Of a DNA stretch of 64,000 nt, positions 56,365-64,000 are shown in pieces. The stretch is from Oscillospiraceae bacterium (GTDB taxonomy: Bacteria; Bacillota; Clostridia; Oscillospirales; Oscillospiraceae): NCBI GenBank assembly GCA_021202845.1, contig JAJQCF010000022.1, positions 243,197 to 307,196 of the forward strand, given 5' to 3'. How positions within the stretch are numbered: the first letter of the stretch is position 1; every line of letters starts with the position of its first letter. The notes under the pieces were generated by a model. It did not search any database. It was not told where the DNA came from and saw only the letters and a list, made by a program, of their open reading frames with translations. The position numbers were made by a program, and so were the translations under genes.

Positions 56365-57948
56365 TCAAACCTCCACCGCGCACTCGTGGGTTTTGGCTTC
56401 ACGGTTGTAGTTGATGCCGACCAGAAGCAGCTTGCCGCTGTAATCGCGCAGGGAATCGGGATAGTTTTTCTCCTTTATTTGTGCTATTGCGGCGTCTATA
56501 GATTTGTCCCACTTCAGCTCTGCGACTATTGCGGGTTTATCTAAATGATTCGGACGCGGGACGAAGCAGATATCCGCGAAGCCTTTGCCGGCGGGCATTT
56601 CCCTCACCATGTTGTAATACTCTCGCGCGTAGTAGAACGCAAGTCCTATGGTGCAGCTGAGGGAGTTTTCGTTGTTATATTGCAGTATGGAGACTTCCTG
56701 ATGCGCTTTTTCGATACCCGCGGCTACCGCCGCGCCGTCCATGTCCCACACGGCTTGCAGCAGTGACTTGGAGTTTTGGATTGAGCGCGCGACCTCGCCC
56801 CATGAGCCTATCTGCCGCACGGAGCGGACGAACTCATTGGAAACTTCCTTGTTGGGAATGGAAACCGTAGCGTTGTCCTGATTGTACGCCAAATATCCGA
56901 GATGCACTAACAGTGTCAGCACCTCGTCGCGGCTGTGCAGCTCAAACATATCGTTGTGAAATACGCCCGTATCTATCTCCACCGACGCGCCCGCCAGCAT
57001 TTCAACTATTGCGTCCTTGAGGCCGTCCATGTTCATCTCGATGTAGACCTTCAGCGCTTCATATGTCTCGGTTTGATTCCAATAGGCGTCGTACCTGTGG
57101 CGGAGCATAGATTCGGATATGGACTTCGGGCTATAAATCGAATACTCTCTCCGCACTCCGCCGGCCTCGGAAATCAGCCGATAACCGTCGTACCACTCCT
57201 TGGCGGTGTCAAGATTCATGCCGTATCTCTCGCAAAGCTCCGCGACTTCGTCGTCAGTAAAGCCGAAGCAGTCGCTTATCTCGGCGGAATCTATCATCGA
57301 GTATTCGTAGAACATATTCAGCGTCGAGTGTTCGCCGTATTTTTTAATCGGCAGAATACCCGTCATGTAGGCTAAAGCAACATATGGTTTATCTTTCATA
57401 AGATTGCGCAGGAAGTCAAGGTATTCCTTCTTCTCCTGCTCGCAGTGGTAGCGCCGCATGACGCAGTCCCATTCGTCGATGAGAATGACAAACTGACGGT
57501 TTGTGCTGTTAAATACGTCCCCCAGAACCTCCGCTAAGTCGGCCTTATTTTTCATGCGCACAGCGGGAAATGTGTCCACCAACTCAAATGAAATGTAATC
57601 GGTCAAAATATTCAGCATTTCCTTTACCGAGTTAGCTTTGCTCATAAAGGCCTGCATATCTATTTTCAGCACGTTGTAATGGTTAAGATTTTTCTCAAAG
57701 CTCTTGTCCTGCGCAATTTTCAGGTTAGTAAAAAGCTCGCGCGTGTCCTCACCGCAGCCGTAGTAAGCCGCCAGCATATCCGCCGCCATTGATTTGCCGA
57801 AACGCCGCGGGCGGCTGACGCAGATGTAGCTCTGCTGGGTGTTGACTTTTTTATTGGTGAAAGCAATCAGCTGCGACTTATCAATATAGATTTCCGAGCT
57901 GATGCTTCTTAAAAAGTTCCTTCTGCTGGGATTCAGGTAGCTGCCCAC
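56365..57948 (-). CDS. AAA-ATPase-like protein with C-terminal PD-(D/E)XK nuclease-like domain
   Basis: The 527-residue protein starts at GTG behind GAGGAGG. Residues about 15-280 match the AAA-ATPase-like family, with Walker A RPRRFGKSMAADML near 46-59 and Walker B FVILIDEWD near 152-160. The C-terminal part (about 440-525) has the PDDEXK pattern GFADICFVPR, then AIVAELKWD. This family is often present in many copies in gut Clostridia and Bacteroidetes; its role is unknown, with defence or mobile-DNA control often proposed. It is slightly AT-richer than its neighbours. It has its own promoter. Confidence 0.85.
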   Translation of the reverse strand: MGSYLNPSRRNFLRSISSEIYIDKSQLIAFTNKKVNTQQSYICVSRPRRFGKSMAADMLAAYYGCGEDTRELFTNLKIAQDKSFEKNLNHYNVLKIDMQAFMSKANSVKEMLNILTDYISFELVDTFPAVRMKNKADLAEVLGDVFNSTNRQFVILIDEWDCVMRRYHCEQEKKEYLDFLRNLMKDKPYVALAYMTGILPIKKYGEHSTLNMFYEYSMIDSAEISDCFGFTDDEVAELCERYGMNLDTAKEWYDGYRLISEAGGVRREYSIYSPKSISESMLRHRYDAYWNQTETYEALKVYIEMNMDGLKDAIVEMLAGASVEIDTGVFHNDMFELHSRDEVLTLLVHLGYLAYNQDNATVSIPNKEVSNEFVRSVRQIGSWGEVARSIQNSKSLLQAVWDMDGAAVAAGIEKAHQEVSILQYNNENSLSCTIGLAFYYAREYYNMVREMPAGKGFADICFVPRPNHLDKPAIVAELKWDKSIDAAIAQIKEKNYPDSLRDYSGKLLLVGINYNREAKTHECAVEV

Positions 57949-57982
57949 TTTGCCGACCTCCTCAATGCTTATCTATATTTAG

Positions 57983-58011
57983 AGTATAAACTATCACTTG
58001 CGAAAAAGCAA
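57983..58011 (-). promoter_or_regulatory. Promoter of the AAA-ATPase-like gene
   Basis: On the minus strand TTGCTT (plus 58006-58011) and TATACT (plus 57983-57988) with a 17-base spacer. Confidence 0.7.
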
Positions 58012-58135
58012 CGACAAATAAATTTCAACACTTCCGCAAGCGCTTCGTCAACTTTTAGTTGCACATTTTGCGCTTATGTGGCATAATTGACGGTAGAAGC
58101 TGTTTGGCGCAAATGTAGTGTCCTATCTTTGAACT

Positions 58136-58182
58136 AAAGCGAAGCATTGGACTGCTTTGGCAGCGGCCGGCGCTTCGCTTTT
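58136..58182 (+). terminator. Terminator-like hairpin in the intergenic region
   Basis: AAAGCGAAGC and GCTTCGCTTT form a perfect 10-bp stem with a 26-base loop that can pair further; a short TTTT follows. No plus-strand gene precedes it within the gap. Confidence 0.5.
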
Positions 58183-58336
58183 GGCGTTTCGGGCGGCGAT
58201 TGTCCCCGCGATTTTTACGGATTTTTATTTTGTTGCAAAAAAATTTACACACTATTAATAGAATTTTTCCTTCGGGGCTTTATACTTATAGTGATAAAAA
58301 ACAGGGGACAGATAGTCCGTTTGGGAGCTGGATTAC

Positions 58337-58741
58337 ATGAGAAATTGGTTTTATAATTTTATGAGCGGGCGATATGGCTCGGATGAGCTTTCGCGTTTGC
58401 TGAGTATTGTTTCGGTTGTGCTTATTGTTCTCAACCTTATCTTCAGCAACTTTTTGGGCGGCATACTCTGGTATATTGCTCTTGCGATACTCATCTACGC
58501 ATACTTCCGCATCCTCTCGCGCAACATCGACAAGCGGCGGAGCGAGAACGCGGCTTACCTGCGCGCGCGCAGTCGGGTCACGGACGGCTTCCGCAACTGG
58601 CGCGACCGCAGCTCGCAGAGGCGCGATTACTGCTTTTTCCGCTGCCCGAGCTGCAAGTCCATGCTGAGAGTGCCGCGCGGCAAGGGAAAAATCCGCGTCA
58701 CCTGCCGCAAGTGCGGCACCGCGTTTGAAAAGCGCACCTGA
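58337..58741 (+). CDS. Membrane protein with C-terminal zinc ribbon, function unknown
   Basis: The 134-residue protein has two hydrophobic segments (about residues 20-38 and 42-60), a basic Arg-rich linker (about 65-95) and a zinc ribbon. The ribbon has two Cys pairs: CPSC near 103-106 and CRKC near 123-126. The cytoplasmic ribbon probably mediates contact with protein or nucleic acid. It is first in a tight three-gene cluster, followed after three bases by the DUF5685 gene and then a J-domain protein. The exact function is not known. Confidence 0.78.
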   Translation: MRNWFYNFMSGRYGSDELSRLLSIVSVVLIVLNLIFSNFLGGILWYIALAILIYAYFRILSRNIDKRRSENAAYLRARSRVTDGFRNWRDRSSQRRDYCFFRCPSCKSMLRVPRGKGKIRVTCRKCGTAFEKRT

Positions 58742-58744
58742 GCA

Positions 58745-59581
58745 ATGTTCGGTTACATTATCGCCAACAAGGACTTGCTTACGCCTGAGCAGCTTGACCG
58801 CTACAAAAGCTGCTACTGCGGCCTTTGCCGCGCGCTGCACGAACGGCACGGCACGCTCGCCCGCATGACGCTGAACTTTGACATGACGTTCCTCATCATG
58901 CTCTTGACGAGCCTGTACGAGCCGGAGGAGAGCGACGGCTACGCTCGCTGCGCGGTTCACCCGACGCAGAAAAACCACTGGTCGCGCAGCGTCTATACGC
59001 TCTACGGCGCGGACATGAATGTCGCCCTTGCCTACTATAACGCTCTGGACGACTGGCACGACGCGCGGCGCGCTGTAAGTTTGGCGGAATCCAAGGCGCT
59101 GAAGCGCGGGTTCGAGCGGGCGCAGAAAAGCTGGCCGCGGCAGTGCGGCGCGATAAACAGCTGCTTGGCTCGGCTCGGAGAACTGGAAAAGGAAAGTTCG
59201 CCTGACGCGGACGCTGCCGCCAACGCCTTTGGCGAGCTGCTGGGGGAGCTGTTTGTTTACGACGAAAACGACTACCAGAGCAAGCGGCTGCGCTCTTTCG
59301 GCGAAAAGCTGGGCAGATTTATTTATATGATGGACGCCTGTGTGGACTTGGAAAAGGACGTTCGGCGCGGACAGTATAACCCATTTGCGGCCATGCGCCG
59401 CTCTGACATGAGCGAGCAGGAGAAGCGCTCCATTCTGACGGCGCTGATTGCGGAGGCCGCGGAGGAGTTTGAAGCACTTCCCATGCTTCAGGATGTTGAT
59501 ATTATGCGAAACATACTTTATTGCGGTGTATGGACGCAGTATGAGCTAAAGCTAAAGAAAAAAGGGGGGCGCGGAAGATGA
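58745..59581 (+). CDS. DUF5685-family protein with isoprenoid-synthase-like Asp motifs
   Basis: The 278-residue protein matches the DUF5685 pattern, with N-terminal CYCGLC near 23-28, NFDMTFL near 44-50 and a further Cys near 69. Two Asp-rich motifs stand about 100 residues apart: LDDWHDARR (101-109) and [13 protein letters not shown] (201-213). The second closely resembles the phytoene/squalene synthase motif (D-x3-D-x-RRG-x-Y-x-P), and the first fits DDxxD. The whole protein is helical. I infer an all-alpha prenyl-synthase-like fold; catalysis is unproven. It sits between a zinc-ribbon membrane protein and a J-protein whose start overlaps its stop (ATGA). Confidence 0.8.
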   Translation: MFGYIIANKDLLTPEQLDRYKSCYCGLCRALHERHGTLARMTLNFDMTFLIMLLTSLYEPEESDGYARCAVHPTQKNHWSRSVYTLYGADMNVALAYYNALDDWHDARRAVSLAESKALKRGFERAQKSWPRQCGAINSCLARLGELEKESSPDADAAANAFGELLGELFVYDENDYQSKRLRSFGEKLGRFIYMMDACVDLEKDVRRGQYNPFAAMRRSDMSEQEKRSILTALIAEAAEEFEALPMLQDVDIMRNILYCGVWTQYELKLKKKGGRGR

Positions 59582-60243
59582 TAAGTGACCCATACAAAGT
59601 GCTTGGAGTATCTCCCGACGCAAGCGACGACGAGATTAAGGCCGCATACAGAAAGCTGGCGAAGAAGTATCACCCCGACCTCAACCCCGGCGATGCTGCG
59701 GCGGCGCAGAAGATGAACGAAATAAACGCTGCCTATGAGCAGATTAAAAACCCGCAGAGTCAGCAGCAGAGCCGCGGCCCGGAGGGCTACGGCGGCGCAT
59801 ACAGCGGCAGCTACGGAGGTTACGGCGGATATGGCGGCTACGGCTATCAGGAGCAGCGCGCCAATGAACGCAACGAGCTGCGCGCCGCCAGAACATATAT
59901 CCGCGCGCGCCAATTTTCCGAGGCCGTCAACGCCCTCAGCGGCGTGCCGACAGCTGAGAGGACTGCCGAGTGGTACTACCTCAACGCAATCGCCAACTAC
60001 AACATGGGCAACCGCATTGTCGGCATAGACTGCGCGCAGCGCGCGTGCAGCATGGAGCCGGGCAATATACAGTACCGCCAGCTCCTGATGCAGATGCAGC
60101 AGGGCGGCCAGACCTACCAGTCCGCGGGCGAGGGCTACGGCTTCCACAACGTGAACTTCGACGGCGGCAAGTTCTGCATGACGCTCTGCATTGCCAACGC
60201 CCTGTGCAACCTCTGCGGCGGCAGGTTCATGTTCTGCATTTGA
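59578..60243 (+). CDS. J-domain protein with Gly/Tyr-rich linker and Cys-rich end
   Basis: The 221-residue protein begins with a J domain (residues 4-62) with the HPD motif in [11 protein letters not shown] Gly/Tyr/Ser-rich linker (about 66-90, GYGGYGGYG) and helical TPR-like repeats (about 98-160) follow. The end is Cys-rich and hydrophobic ([16 protein letters not shown]). It lacks the DnaJ zinc-finger domain and so is a class C J-protein that directs DnaK to a specific task. Its start overlaps the DUF5685 stop. The Cys-rich tail could bind metal or a membrane. The client is probably one of its two operon partners. Confidence 0.88.
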   Translation: MISDPYKVLGVSPDASDDEIKAAYRKLAKKYHPDLNPGDAAAAQKMNEINAAYEQIKNPQSQQQSRGPEGYGGAYSGSYGGYGGYGGYGYQEQRANERNELRAARTYIRARQFSEAVNALSGVPTAERTAEWYYLNAIANYNMGNRIVGIDCAQRACSMEPGNIQYRQLLMQMQQGGQTYQSAGEGYGFHNVNFDGGKFCMTLCIANALCNLCGGRFMFCI

Positions 60244-60246
60244 CCC

Positions 60247-60275
60247 TTGCTCAATGGATAATTCTGTGCTACAAT
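60247..60275 (+). promoter_or_regulatory. Promoter of the MoeA-like gene
   Basis: TTGCTC (60247-60252) and TACAAT (60270-60275) with a 17-base spacer. Confidence 0.7.
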
Positions 60276-60337
60276 GACATATACATTCCGCACCTAATTT
60301 TGCTTAATTTTAATTTTATAAGGAAGTGCTGTCAGCA

Positions 60338-61543
60338 ATGCCTGATTTTACCGAACGCTACACAAAGCAGGAAGCCCTTGCTATGCTGTTTGAAAAATGG
60401 AGCTTCACTCCCGCCGTGGAGACGGTTCCTGTTGCCTCCGCCGCCGGACGAGTTACGGCGGAGGACATTTTTTCGCTTGTCAATGTGCCTGTTGTGCGCT
60501 CGTCCGCTATGGACGGCGTGGCAATAAACTATTCGAGCATTGAGAATAAGCCCCCCGACACCGCGGCATGGCGCATGGGCAGGGAGTATGTCCGCGCGGA
60601 CACGGGCGACGACTTTGATGATGCCTATGACACCGTTGTGCGCATTGAGGACGTGAAGCTGCTGCCCGAAGGCGGACTGGAGTTCACCGCGCCGGAGAAA
60701 ATAAAGCGCGGCCAGAGCATACGCCCCTGCGGGTCAAGCATCGCTCTCGGAGAAAAGCTCGCGTCTGCCGGAACGGTGCTCGGCGCGCTCGACATGGCGG
60801 CCATAGCCTCCGGCGGACACGACAGCGTTCGTGTGCTTGCCCGGCCGCGCGTCGGATTTATCCCCACCGGCAGCGAGCTTGTGCCCGTCGGCACGCCGCT
60901 GGAGAGGGGACAGGCCTACGACGCCAACAGCATCATGGTCGCCCAGCTTGTGCGCGACATGGGCGCGGAGCCTGTGCTGCACCCGATAGTCCGCGACGAC
61001 CGCGCCGCGCTCTCGGCAGCCTTTGACGAAATGCTCCCGCAGTGCGACATACTTCTTGTGAACGCCGGCACCTCCAAGGGCGGAGAGGACTATGGCACGC
61101 TGCTGCTGGCGGAAAAGGGCGAGCTGCTGCTGCACGGCGTCAAGGCCGTACCCGGGCGGCCTATGGGCATCGCCATAGCCGACGGCAAGCCGGTTATTAA
61201 CCTCTCCGGCCCCACGGCGGCGGCCTTTTACGGCATAGACTGGGCGCTGCGGCCAATGGTCTGCCGCGCGCTGGGAATAGCCGTACCCGCGCGCAGAACG
61301 GTGCAGGCGACGCTCACCGCGCCGCTGAACTGCCCGCCTAAGTTCAGCATGATGTCCCGCTTGGAGCTGACAAAGCAGCCCGACGGCACCCTGACCGCAA
61401 CGCCCCTCGCCCACCACGGCCCCAACGCCGCCGGCAGCGCCCGCGTACTGACCGCCCCGGGAATCTACATCTCCACCCCCGGAGAGCCGCCAAAAGCGGC
61501 AGGGGAGGAGATAACGGTGGAGCTGGTGCGTGATATTGACTGA
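60338..61543 (+). CDS. MoeA-like molybdopterin-binding protein
   Basis: The 401-residue protein has the MoeA domain order. The N-terminal SSAMDGVAI near 52-60 matches. The central MoCF domain contains FIPTGSELVP near 172-181 and NAGTSKGGEDYG near 233-244. The usual LPGNP motif is replaced by NLSGPTAAAFYG near 288-299, so the active site is atypical. ATG at 60338 is preferred over an in-frame GTG at 60326 because AAGGAAG is better spaced. No other molybdenum-cofactor gene is in the window, so a molybdenum insertase role is likely but not certain. Confidence 0.82.
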   Translation: MPDFTERYTKQEALAMLFEKWSFTPAVETVPVASAAGRVTAEDIFSLVNVPVVRSSAMDGVAINYSSIENKPPDTAAWRMGREYVRADTGDDFDDAYDTVVRIEDVKLLPEGGLEFTAPEKIKRGQSIRPCGSSIALGEKLASAGTVLGALDMAAIASGGHDSVRVLARPRVGFIPTGSELVPVGTPLERGQAYDANSIMVAQLVRDMGAEPVLHPIVRDDRAALSAAFDEMLPQCDILLVNAGTSKGGEDYGTLLLAEKGELLLHGVKAVPGRPMGIAIADGKPVINLSGPTAAAFYGIDWALRPMVCRALGIAVPARRTVQATLTAPLNCPPKFSMMSRLELTKQPDGTLTATPLAHHGPNAAGSARVLTAPGIYISTPGEPPKAAGEEITVELVRDID

Positions 61544-61566
61544 AGTTGAGTTTGAAAATGAGAGAG

Positions 61567-61602
61567 AATCCGCAGCAACCATGTCGGCTGCTGCGGATTT
61601 TT
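61567..61602 (+). terminator. Bidirectional terminator between the MoeA-like and DUF4317 genes
   Basis: AATCCGCAGC and GCTGCGGATT form a 10-bp stem with a 13-base loop, followed by TTTTT. It lies between convergent genes. Confidence 0.85.
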
Positions 61603-61615
61603 GCTTTGCGCTATG

Positions 61616-62752
61616 TTATGCCTTGTCCTCAATTAGTGAGACAGGGAGACCGTTTAGTTCTATTTCACTGTCGGCGGGGATTAGGATGTACTTTTTGCCG
61701 TCAATAGTTCTCGTTTCTACAAGATAGCTCAGTTCTGGCGGGACGGTTATAGACGCGCAGGATGTCTTGATGGCAAAATGCTCCGTATCTATTAGCACGG
61801 CGGGGTCGAGCTCGGCTTTTTCGCCGAACTCCTTTGCGCACCTTTCGCTGAATGCCTCGGAACACTCCTCGCTCACGCCGCAGGACTGCAAAATTGTGCC
61901 GAGCTGCTTCGGCGTGAACACCAGCGGCTCAACCTCGCCGCTCTCCTTGTGCTGCTCTATGCGTCCGGCAAACTCCTCGTGGACGGCCTGCATCAGCTCC
62001 ATGCCGCACTTGCCGTCCATTGCCTCGCAAAGCGCGCTGTGAAATGCCTCGCGCTGTTCGGTGACCGTTTTGAGCGGTTCCGTGTGGAACAGCGCGTCCA
62101 TAAGCTCGGGATGCAGCTCGTCCTTGCTCTTGGAGTAATAAAGTGCGCTGTGGATATTTGCGGCGCGGTCGTCAAAGGCAGGGAAGAGAAAACCGAGCTG
62201 CGGAGGGGCGACAATCTGTCCGCTGGAGCAGTGGAATTCGTTGTCGCTTGGACAGTAACCGAGTTCCGCTTTGCTGTCCTTGACGGGGCAGATGGCGCAG
62301 ACGACAAATGAAAACGCTTCGTCGGAGCCGTCAGCGTCACCGTTGTCCGCTCTTCTGCGGGGCACATCATAAGTGTTGTGCGCAAGGAGTATGAGATAAT
62401 TACCCTCCATATCTAAACCGGAAGTAATTCTGCTGTAGAGCTCATGCCGCAGCTCGTTGTCCTTGAGCTCTGCTTTGCGCAGGGACATGAGCAGGCGATG
62501 TTCGTCGCCCTCAAGAACCTGCCGGGTGGAAAAGTCAATATTGAACAGATTGTTGTTCAGCGAGCCGGAGAGCGTTTTTTTCAGTAGCGACAAATATTTT
62601 TCGGCGTCCTCCTGCGGAATCATGCCGAGAGACTCGCTCAAATCGGCAACAACCTCGCGGACACTGTTGACAAAGCAGCCATAAATGCGGCTGACGAAAT
62701 TCCTTTCGGGGCTGAGGGAACGCCTGAGCTCCGTGATTTCCTTTGAGTTCAT
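61616..62752 (-). CDS. DUF4317-family protein
   Basis: The 378-residue protein begins MNSKEITELRRSLSPERNF, the DUF4317 N-terminal signature; other family segments include YGCFVNSVREVV and FLFPAFDDRAANIHSALYYS. Conserved acidic and Cys residues lie mid-protein (YCPSDNEFHC). No membrane segment and no known catalytic motif. AGAGGTG precedes the ATG. It has its own promoter and shares a terminator with the MoeA-like gene. The function is unknown; the family is common in gut Firmicutes. Confidence 0.85.
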   Translation of the reverse strand: MNSKEITELRRSLSPERNFVSRIYGCFVNSVREVVADLSESLGMIPQEDAEKYLSLLKKTLSGSLNNNLFNIDFSTRQVLEGDEHRLLMSLRKAELKDNELRHELYSRITSGLDMEGNYLILLAHNTYDVPRRRADNGDADGSDEAFSFVVCAICPVKDSKAELGYCPSDNEFHCSSGQIVAPPQLGFLFPAFDDRAANIHSALYYSKSKDELHPELMDALFHTEPLKTVTEQREAFHSALCEAMDGKCGMELMQAVHEEFAGRIEQHKESGEVEPLVFTPKQLGTILQSCGVSEECSEAFSERCAKEFGEKAELDPAVLIDTEHFAIKTSCASITVPPELSYLVETRTIDGKKYILIPADSEIELNGLPVSLIEDKA

Positions 62753-62795
62753 AAAACACCTCTATTTGTGAAATACATTACCAAAGTACCACGGT

Positions 62796-62824
62796 ATTAT
62801 ACCTGCGCGTGAACCGTTTGTCCA
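62796..62824 (-). promoter_or_regulatory. Promoter of the DUF4317 gene
   Basis: On the minus strand TGGACA (plus 62819-62824) and TATAAT (plus 62796-62801) with a 17-base spacer. Confidence 0.75.
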
Positions 62825-62969
62825 GAGCTAATGAAAAATCGGAAAAATTAATCTGTGATAATGACAATATGCGGTTTATGAGATAGAATACAAAATTGTG
62901 ACGGATTACCAAAAGAACAAAGCATCGGAACTGGAAAATATTTGGTTTAAGCAGAGGCGCCGTTTCTCG

Positions 62970-62998
62970 TTGACACACCAATTTGTGTGTGCTATAAT
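62970..62998 (+). promoter_or_regulatory. Consensus promoter with internal operator, orphaned
   Basis: TTGACA (62970-62975) and TATAAT (62993-62998) with a 17-base spacer. Within the spacer ACACAC ... GTGTGT (62974-62991) is a perfect 6-bp inverted repeat. No gene with a ribosome-binding site follows before the IS element. Confidence 0.8.
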
Positions 62999-62999
62999 A

Positions 63000-63130
63000 T
63001 TCAAAACTATATACAGAACGTCAATCCGCCTTTATGAGCGCTTTTATTTGATAAAATGTTCCACGATTGTAAAAGTGAAGCAATAGTGCTTATACAGCTT
63101 AATGAGTTTTAAATTTCAGCGCATCGCCAC
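63000..63130. other. AT-rich stretch between the orphan promoter and the IS element
   Basis: Downstream of the 62970-62998 promoter only short frames are open, with no credible start site. It is probably the leader of a gene displaced or lost when the IS element inserted. Confidence 0.5.
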
Positions 63131-63133
63131 CGT

Positions 63134-64000
63134 TAAGGATACGCTGATTAAATCAAGTTTTACGCATAGTTCACCCAAATCCACCCCTAAAGTGTTACAA
63201 TAGAGCCATCAAACAAAGGGGAAGGCGGAACCACCATGAACGGACAGCAGACTTTCAGTGACATCGAGTACAGCATGAGAAAGCGTACAACCAAGCGAGA
63301 AGCATTTCTGGATGCAATGGATGAGTGCATTGTCTGGGATGAATGGTGCGCGCTCATCGAGCCGTACTATTTCAAAGGCAAGCGTGGCCGCCCGCCTATG
63401 GGTATTGAAAAAATGCTGCGGATGTATCTTCTTCAAGTATGGTTTAACCTGTCCGATGAGGGAGTAGAAGAAGCCATCTATGACAGCTACGCTTTCCGCA
63501 AGTTCATGGGCATCAACTTCACAGAGTGCCAAGTCCCTGATGCCACCACACTTCTCCACTTCCGTCGCATCATTGAGGACAACAAGATTGGAGAAAAGCT
63601 GTTTGCTGCTCTGAATAAGGCATTTGAAGAAGCAGGCTTCATCTGGCGGGGCGGCACGATTGTCGATGCTGCCATCATCGCTGCGCCCAGCTCCACGAAG
63701 AATAAAAGCGGCAAGCGTGACCCGGAAATGCACCAGACCAAAAAGGGCAGCCAGTGGTATTTCGGCATGAAGGCCCACATTGGTGTAGATGCCGGTACAG
63801 GCATGGTTCACACGGTTGAAGTTACCCCTGCCAATGTTCACGATGTTGACATGGCGGAGAAACTTATCCGCGAGGATGATGATGTAGTCTATGGAGACTC
63901 CGGTTATCTCGGTCTGCAAAAGAGGCCCGAAATTCGTGACAACAAGAACAAGGCAATGATTGACTTCCGCATCAACCGTCGTCCCTCTCAGGTGAAGACC
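63134..64000 (+). mobile_element. IS5-family insertion sequence, truncated by the window edge
   Basis: The transposase reads to the last base. The left end is set near 63134 where GGATACGCTGATTAAATC begins, a plausible terminal repeat preceded by TTAA as possible target duplication. The right end is outside the window, so the terminal repeat and duplication cannot be checked. The left boundary is uncertain by tens of bases. Confidence 0.7.
63236..64000 (+). CDS. IS5-family transposase, partial at the right edge
   Basis: 255 codons are visible and the frame stays open to the end. The N-terminal part (MNGQQTFSDIEYSMRKRTTK, then GRPPMGIEKMLRMYLLQVWF) is the IS5-type DUF772 domain. The catalytic domain has the first Asp in GGTIVDAAIIAAPSS and the second in VVYGDSGYLG; the final Glu would lie beyond the window. 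AAGGGGAAGG is upstream of the ATG. It inserts DNA by a DDE mechanism. It looks intact as far as seen, so the element may be active. Confidence 0.93.
   Translation, partial: MNGQQTFSDIEYSMRKRTTKREAFLDAMDECIVWDEWCALIEPYYFKGKRGRPPMGIEKMLRMYLLQVWFNLSDEGVEEAIYDSYAFRKFMGINFTECQVPDATTLLHFRRIIEDNKIGEKLFAALNKAFEEAGFIWRGGTIVDAAIIAAPSSTKNKSGKRDPEMHQTKKGSQWYFGMKAHIGVDAGTGMVHTVEVTPANVHDVDMAEKLIREDDDVVYGDSGYLGLQKRPEIRDNKNKAMIDFRINRRPSQVKT

Larger units (their letters stand above)
57949..58336. other. Intergenic region between divergent genes
   Basis: This 388-base gap holds the minus-strand promoter of the AAA-ATPase-like gene (57983-58011) and the hairpin at 58136-58182. It also has an AT-rich stretch before the zinc-ribbon gene (possible -35 TTGCAA near 58235 with TAATAG 17 bases on). 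No ORF with a credible ribosome-binding site was seen. Confidence 0.6.

Noticed and set aside
62898-63086. 62-codon ORF across the orphan promoter
   Set aside because: It spans a consensus promoter and has no ribosome-binding site or known motif.
63209-63919. 236-codon minus-strand frame at the right edge
   Set aside because: Antisense to the IS5-type transposase, which has clear family motifs on the plus strand.

Overview
The window looks like a chromosomal segment of a GC-rich, anaerobic, gut-type Clostridia member, probably near Oscillospiraceae/Ruminococcaceae. This rests on gene content and signals: Rex, T-box, SAM-I and yybP-ykoY RNAs, Firmicutes-type promoters and Shine-Dalgarno sites, sortase-anchored surface proteins, an activator/2-hydroxyacyl-CoA dehydratase pair, a CoA-transferase, and a PurO-type purine branch. 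No taxonomic search was possible. Most of the window is ordinary chromosome. The surface-protein cluster (about 21.5-28.9 kb) and the IS5-type element at the right edge look accessory.

Layout. 1-0.25 kb: a complete minus-strand attenuator (consensus promoter, 25-codon Met/Cys-rich leader peptide, terminator with a competing antiterminator arm) aimed at a gene beyond the left edge. 0.26-2.8 kb: cca, then an ECF sigma/anti-sigma pair. 2.85-5.2 kb: a Cys T-box driving cysE-cysS. 5.3-6.9 kb: a small HAMP-like membrane protein and a YqhQ/DUF1385 protein. 7-16.4 kb: a purine operon (PurO-type IMP cyclohydrolase, purB, stand-alone AICAR transformylase, purD, purL) ending in a membrane acyltransferase. 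16.4-18.3 kb: rpsB-tsf. 18.35-19.5 kb: an orphan histidine kinase behind tRNA-Leu. 19.7-21.5 kb: tsaE-tsaB-upp. 21.5-28.9 kb: two paralogous wall-anchored beta-helix proteins, a class C sortase, an acidic repeat-bearing anchored protein and a second sortase. 28.9-31.3 kb: a small lipoprotein-like ORF and an EF-G paralogue. 31.4-35.9 kb: SAM-I riboswitch, metK, rlmB and a degenerate P-type-ATPase-like protein. 35.9-38.5 kb: cysK-pdxS, divergent from an Rrf2/IscR-like regulator. 38.5-39.5 kb: a yybP-ykoY riboswitch with a UPF0016 (Mn-exporter type) gene. 39.7-44.6 kb: plsY and a two-gene activase/dehydratase system. 44.6-49.5 kb: a CoA-transferase, then rex-SLH protein-mnmE. 49.6-52.4 kb: a lar operon (two small membrane proteins, larB, larC) behind a hairpin leader. 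52.5-57.9 kb: pcrA, yebC, a DtxR/MntR-type regulator and an AAA-ATPase/PDDEXK protein. 58.3-62.8 kb: a zinc-ribbon/DUF5685/J-domain cluster, a MoeA-like gene and a DUF4317 gene. 62.9-64.0 kb: an orphaned strong promoter and a truncated IS5-type transposase.

How the genes work together. Sulfur-amino-acid metabolism recurs with four different sensing modes: a Met/Cys leader-peptide attenuator, a cysteine T-box (cysE-cysS), a SAM riboswitch (metK) and an Rrf2-family regulator beside cysK-pdxS. Manganese appears twice (Mn riboswitch plus exporter; MntR-type regulator). The surface cluster encodes its own sortases. The least-described parts are the lar-linked membrane protein pair, the zinc-ribbon/DUF5685/J-domain module (DUF5685 shows two Asp-rich motifs like squalene/phytoene synthases), and the P-type-ATPase-like protein that lacks the phosphorylation motif.
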